Below are positions 60,896 to 64,000 of a stretch of DNA of 64,000 nt, piece after piece; the first letter of the stretch is position 1; the number at the start of each line of letters is the position of its first letter. Below the pieces are notes generated by a model. That model was not told the origin of the DNA and did no database searches. It saw only the letters and a program-made list of their open reading frames with translations. The stretch comes from Blastococcus sp. Marseille-P5729. Lineage in GTDB: Bacteria; Actinomycetota; Actinomycetes; Mycobacteriales; Antricoccaceae. Made by a program: the position numbers and the translations under genes. The DNA lies in contig NZ_OMPO01000001.1 of the NCBI RefSeq assembly GCF_900292035.1, forward strand, positions 1,701,292 through 1,765,291, written 5' to 3'.

Positions 60896-61204
60896 CTAGG
60901 GCATGCCCAGCTGCCGGGCCAGTGCCGCGCCGAGGGCGGCGATGACCGCCACGCCGATGAACGGCACGCGCAGCCTGATCGCGACGATCGCCAGCAGGAC
61001 GCCGACGACCCGGGCGTCGCCCACGATCCGCTCACCGGAGCCGAAGGTCTGGGTCGCGGCGAGCGCCGCTAGCAGCCCGATCGGCAACAGCATGGCAACA
61101 CGGCGCACGGACGGCGAGTCGAGCGCTCGCTCGGGGATCGACATTCCGGCGTACTTCAGCAGATAGCAGCCGAGGCAGGCGACCGCGATGCCCAGCCACA
61201 TCAC
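60896..61204 (-). CDS. azlD: AzlD-family branched-chain amino acid exporter subunit
   Basis: 102 residues with three or four membrane helices, including YLLKYAGMSIPERALDSP and AMLLPIGLLAALAATQTF, characteristic of AzlD. Forms a branched-chain amino acid (or methionine) exporter with the larger AzlC. Overlaps azlC by 4 bp. Confidence 0.85.
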   Translation of the reverse strand: MMWLGIAVACLGCYLLKYAGMSIPERALDSPSVRRVAMLLPIGLLAALAATQTFGSGERIVGDARVVGVLLAIVAIRLRVPFIGVAVIAALGAALARQLGMP

Positions 61205-61947
61205 CGGTCATCACCCGGGCCCGGTGCGCTCGGGTCGTCCTTGGTCATCGGGACCGGACCCGCCTCGGGTGTCCCGCGGGCAATGAGCGCGAAGATCCCG
61301 ACCGCCGCCGCGGCGACGATCACCGGCAGCCCCGCAGGCACCACCGGGATGACGAGGAGGGCCACGGCCGCGCCGATCAACGCAGTGAGCCAGGCCGTGC
61401 GGCTGGTCAGCCGGGCGGCGAACAGGAAGATGAAGGCAGCGGGCGCCACCGCATCGAGCCCGAGCGCCTGGGGGTCCGGGAGGGAGCCGGCCGCAACCGC
61501 ACCGACCAGCGTGCCGAGATTCCACAGCACGTAGATCGCGAGGCCCGTCGACCAGAACGCGAGCCGCTTAAGGCGAACGTCGTCCTCGCCCATCGACATC
61601 GCCGTGGACTCGTCGATCACGACCTGCGCGGCGACCAGCTTGCGGCCGCCACGCACCCGCAGCACCGGGGCCAACGTCAGCCCGTACAGCGTGTTGCGCG
61701 CGCCGAGCAGGATCGCCGCCGCCGCTCCCGCCAGCGGCGCGCCACCCCCAGCGATGACGCCGACGTACGCGAACTGCGACCCGCCGGTGAACATCGCCAG
61801 CGACAGGACACACGTCTGTAGCAGGCTCAACCCGCTGGTGACGCCGAGCGCCCCGAACGTCAGGCCGTAGGCACCGGTGACCAGGCCCATGACGACGCCG
61901 TTACGCAGCACCCGGCTGCGATCGGCGCGGTCGAGGTCGGCGGTCAC
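61201..61947 (-). CDS. azlC: AzlC-family branched-chain amino acid exporter subunit
   Basis: 248 residues, polytopic: GVVMGLVTGAYGLTFGALGV, SLAMFTGGSQFAYVGVIAGG, AAAAILLGARNTLYGLTLAP and VVIDESTAMSMG are the family signatures. Start GTG at 61947, at the beginning of the soluble leader before the first helix. The tail of about 25 residues is Pro/Asp-rich. Confidence 0.88.
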   Translation of the reverse strand: MTADLDRADRSRVLRNGVVMGLVTGAYGLTFGALGVTSGLSLLQTCVLSLAMFTGGSQFAYVGVIAGGGAPLAGAAAAILLGARNTLYGLTLAPVLRVRGGRKLVAAQVVIDESTAMSMGEDDVRLKRLAFWSTGLAIYVLWNLGTLVGAVAAGSLPDPQALGLDAVAPAAFIFLFAARLTSRTAWLTALIGAAVALLVIPVVPAGLPVIVAAAAVGIFALIARGTPEAGPVPMTKDDPSAPGPGDDR

Positions 61948-62145
61948 CCGAGCACGGTACCGGCGCGCGTCGACTGCGAGCCCGGGGACCACCCCCGGTC
62001 TGGTGACGTGACCGAATTGAGACGGTGAGGTTGTCCATTCAGGCCTTGACGCCACCTGCCGCGTACACCATTGTTCTCACCACTCGCCCGGCGGCCTGCT
62101 GCTGGACGACGGCACATCGTCGACTCACAGAGGGAGACCCACCCC

Positions 62146-63675
62146 ATGAGCCCCACTCTCAAGCGTCTGGTCGTCGTCCTCGTCGCAACGACCCTCGCGA
62201 TCGCCGGCTGCTCGTCGAGCAGCTCGAACGATGGTTCCTCGGGTGAGGGCGGCGGCACGTTCGAGGGCGACACCGTCACCCTCGGCCTGGTCGCCGAGCC
62301 CGCCTCCCTCGACTTCACCAGCACCGACGGCGCGGCGATCCCGCAGCTGCTGCTGGACAACGTGTACGAGACGCTCGTGACCGTCGATGAGAACGGCGAG
62401 TTCCAGCCGGGCCTCGCGACGTCCTGGACGATCAGCGACGACCGCCTGACCTACACCTTCACGCTCACTGACGAGGCGACGTTCACCAACGGGCAGCCCT
62501 TTACCGCGGACGACGCGAAGTTCTCCATCGAGCGCGTGAAGACCGCCTGGACGACGAAGCTGAAGTCGCAGATGGACGTCGTCGAGTCGGTCACCGTCAA
62601 CAGCCCCACCGAGCTGGTCGTGAAGCTGAGCCAGCCCTCGAACTCGTGGCTGTTCAACATGACCACCCGGATCGGTGCCATGTTCAGCCAGACCGGTGTC
62701 GACGACCTCGCCAACACTCCGGTCGGCACCGGGCCGTACACCTTCGACTCGTGGCAGCGCGGTGACCAGATCACCCTCGAGCGCAACGACGACTACTGGG
62801 GCGACGCGCCGCACTTCAAGACTGTGGTCTGGAAGTACTTCAAGGACGCGACCTCGATGAACAACGCCATGCTCGGCGGCAACATCGACGTCGTCACCAC
62901 GGTGCAGGCGCCGGAGGCGCTGGACCAGTTCACCGACGGACCGAAGGCCGACGGCTTCCAGGTCATCGAGGGCACGACCAACGGCGAGGTGGTGCTCTCG
63001 TTCAACCAGACCCAGGGCCCGCTGGCCGACGTCAAGGTCCGCCAGGCGATCCGGTACGGAATCGATCACCAGAAGCTGCTGGAGAACTGCTGGGCCGGCA
63101 AGGGCGAGCTGATCGGTTCGCTCGTTCCGCCCACGGACCCGTGGTACGAGGACCGCACCGGTGACTTCCCGTACGACGAGGCCAAGGCCAAGCAGCTGCT
63201 CGCCGAGGCCGGCCAGCCCAACCCGACGCTGCGGTTGCGGATCCCGTCGCTGCCGTACGCCCAGTCCTGCGGCCCGGAGGTTCAGTCCCAGCTGTCGAAG
63301 ATCGGCATCGACGTCCAGATCGACACCCTGGAGTTCCCGGCGGCGTGGATCAAGACCGTCATGACCGATAAGGACTTCGACATGTCGATCGTGGCGCACG
63401 TCGAGCCGCGCGACATGCCGGCCCTGTTCGCGAACCCGGCGTACTACACGTCGTACGACAGCGCGCAGGTCCAGCAGCTGATCACCGAGGCCGACAGCGG
63501 CACTGAGGAGGAGCAGGTCTCGAAGATGAAGGAGGCGGCGAAGGTCATCTCGCAGGACGCCGCGGCCGACTTCCTGTTCCTGATCCCGAACCTGATCGTG
63601 GCCAAGAACGGCATCGACGGCCTGCCGAAGAACCTGATCGGCGAGTCGCTGCGCGTCTACGAGCTCACCGCCTAG
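62146..63675 (+). CDS. ABC transporter substrate-binding lipoprotein (SBP family 5, peptide/nickel type)
   Basis: 509 residues: a lipoprotein signal peptide with lipobox AIAGCSSSS (Cys about 23), then a Ser/Gly-rich linker, and the family 5 fold (LGLVAEPASLDFTSTDGAAI; FTNGQPFTADDAKFSIERV; VGTGPYTFDSWQRGDQITLE; VRQAIRYGIDHQKLL). Captures oligopeptides or similar for an ABC importer whose permease genes must lie beyond the window or elsewhere. GGGAG lies about 9 bases before the ATG. No domain is missing. Confidence 0.93.
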   Translation: MSPTLKRLVVVLVATTLAIAGCSSSSSNDGSSGEGGGTFEGDTVTLGLVAEPASLDFTSTDGAAIPQLLLDNVYETLVTVDENGEFQPGLATSWTISDDRLTYTFTLTDEATFTNGQPFTADDAKFSIERVKTAWTTKLKSQMDVVESVTVNSPTELVVKLSQPSNSWLFNMTTRIGAMFSQTGVDDLANTPVGTGPYTFDSWQRGDQITLERNDDYWGDAPHFKTVVWKYFKDATSMNNAMLGGNIDVVTTVQAPEALDQFTDGPKADGFQVIEGTTNGEVVLSFNQTQGPLADVKVRQAIRYGIDHQKLLENCWAGKGELIGSLVPPTDPWYEDRTGDFPYDEAKAKQLLAEAGQPNPTLRLRIPSLPYAQSCGPEVQSQLSKIGIDVQIDTLEFPAAWIKTVMTDKDFDMSIVAHVEPRDMPALFANPAYYTSYDSAQVQQLITEADSGTEEEQVSKMKEAAKVISQDAAADFLFLIPNLIVAKNGIDGLPKNLIGESLRVYELTA

Positions 63676-64000
63676 CTTCGGTAGTCGGCTCTGAGCTCCG
63701 CGCTCGGCACGAATTACCCAGTCAGCGGCGGGGCGGGCCTCCCCCCCGGGGCCCCCCCCCCCGCCCTTGTGGGTCGTGCCCGGGGGCCCGCCGCGGGCGG
63801 GCGCCGGCGGCGGCGGGGTCGGCGCTCGCCGTGGCGGGGATGACGGGGAGGGCGCGCTGCGGCTCGGCGGCGTGGCCGCAGGGGACGCCCCACGCCAGGT
63901 CGGGCGCGGCGACGCGGATGCCGGGGTCGGCCGCGATCGCGGGCAGCCCCGTGGCGCGCACGGCCTCACGTGCCTTCAGCAGCGCATTGTCCTCGAAGGT
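63676..64000. other. Extremely GC-rich, low-complexity end of the window
   Basis: After the transporter stop, the sequence becomes almost purely G and C, with runs such as CCCCCCCGGGG and CCCCCCCCCCCCGCCC (63740-63770) and GC near 85 percent. No promoter or terminator is recognisable. The quality of this stretch is doubtful; it may contain sequencing or assembly errors at a contig end. Confidence 0.6.
63880..64000 (-). pseudogene. Partial RdgB/Ham1-like fragment, damaged
   Basis: On the minus strand from the window edge: TFEDNALLKAREAV then RATGLPAIAADPGIRV resembles the ITPase/XTPase (RdgB) segment 'TFEENALLKA...TGLPALADDSGL.VDAL', but the catalytic ADDSG is AADPG and the following residues lose similarity. 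Either a decayed gene fragment or sequence error. The rest of the gene would lie beyond 64000. Confidence 0.4.

Overview
The window is chromosomal DNA from a high-GC Gram-positive actinobacterium. This rests on GC-rich third codon positions, many GTG starts, stop/start-overlapping operons, paired FadE-type acyl-CoA dehydrogenases, F420-type oxidoreductases (LLM and Ddn families), CsoR-type copper operators and a B-type succinate dehydrogenase. Genus and species cannot be fixed from the sequence. Both ends look like contig ends: the left end lies inside an IS3-family transposase, and the right end is an extremely GC-rich, homopolymer-rich stretch with a damaged RdgB-like fragment.

Layout. 0-1.3 kb: IS3 element inserted into a GAF/Fis-type regulator that still has an array of inverted-repeat operators. 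1.3-4.3 kb: pseudouridine catabolism (psuG and a helix-turn-helix/PfkB fusion kinase), divergent from a PP2C phosphatase. 4.3-8.3 kb: thiamine-type ABC importer behind a TPP riboswitch. 8.4-11.3 kb: membrane protein, adenosine/aminofutalosine deaminase-like enzyme, membrane-anchored glucosaminidase. 11.4-25 kb: catabolic block with a crotonase, two adjacent acyl-CoA dehydrogenases, a broken acyl-CoA synthetase, an FmdB zinc ribbon, a metallo-beta-lactamase lactonase, an intact acyl-CoA ligase with a GntR regulator, two F420-type enzymes, a LigB-type dioxygenase, and a TPP enzyme paired with a cyclase-family hydrolase. 25-29 kb: sdhCAB, with 60-bp tandem repeats between sdhA and sdhB, then a GDSL hydrolase. 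29.6-36 kb: copper P-type ATPase behind two CsoR boxes, DedA protein, AidB-like dehydrogenase, LysR regulator. 36-48 kb: phenylacetate degradation in two blocks (PaaR-like TetR + paaK; paaABCDE) sharing an operator, with two paralogous membrane proteins, an amidase and an alpha/beta hydrolase between them. 48-55 kb: vapBC between two copies of a palindromic repeat, P450, WYL regulator divergent from a RidA protein, IS481-family transposase abutting an OPT transporter that lacks its start. 55-62 kb: zinc alcohol dehydrogenase, lipoprotein, SDR remnant, tenA and thiM-thiE-thiD under two further TPP riboswitches, nadE, azlCD. 62-63.7 kb: peptide-type ABC substrate-binding lipoprotein.

Three themes join the pieces. 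Thiamine: three TPP riboswitches govern uptake (importer) and salvage (tenA, thiM, thiE, thiD). Phenylacetate: a TetR autoregulator probably controls paaK and the epoxidase operon through a shared ACCGAACGGT core. Genome plasticity: two insertion sequences have broken neighbouring genes, and two apparently undescribed intergenic repeat families are scattered through the window. One is a 'TCTCGGCGTCG...GCTAGCGCT...CGACGACCGT' family at three loci. The other is a 50-57 bp palindromic 'TGCGGTGGGTTCT' family at five loci, two copies of which bracket vapBC.
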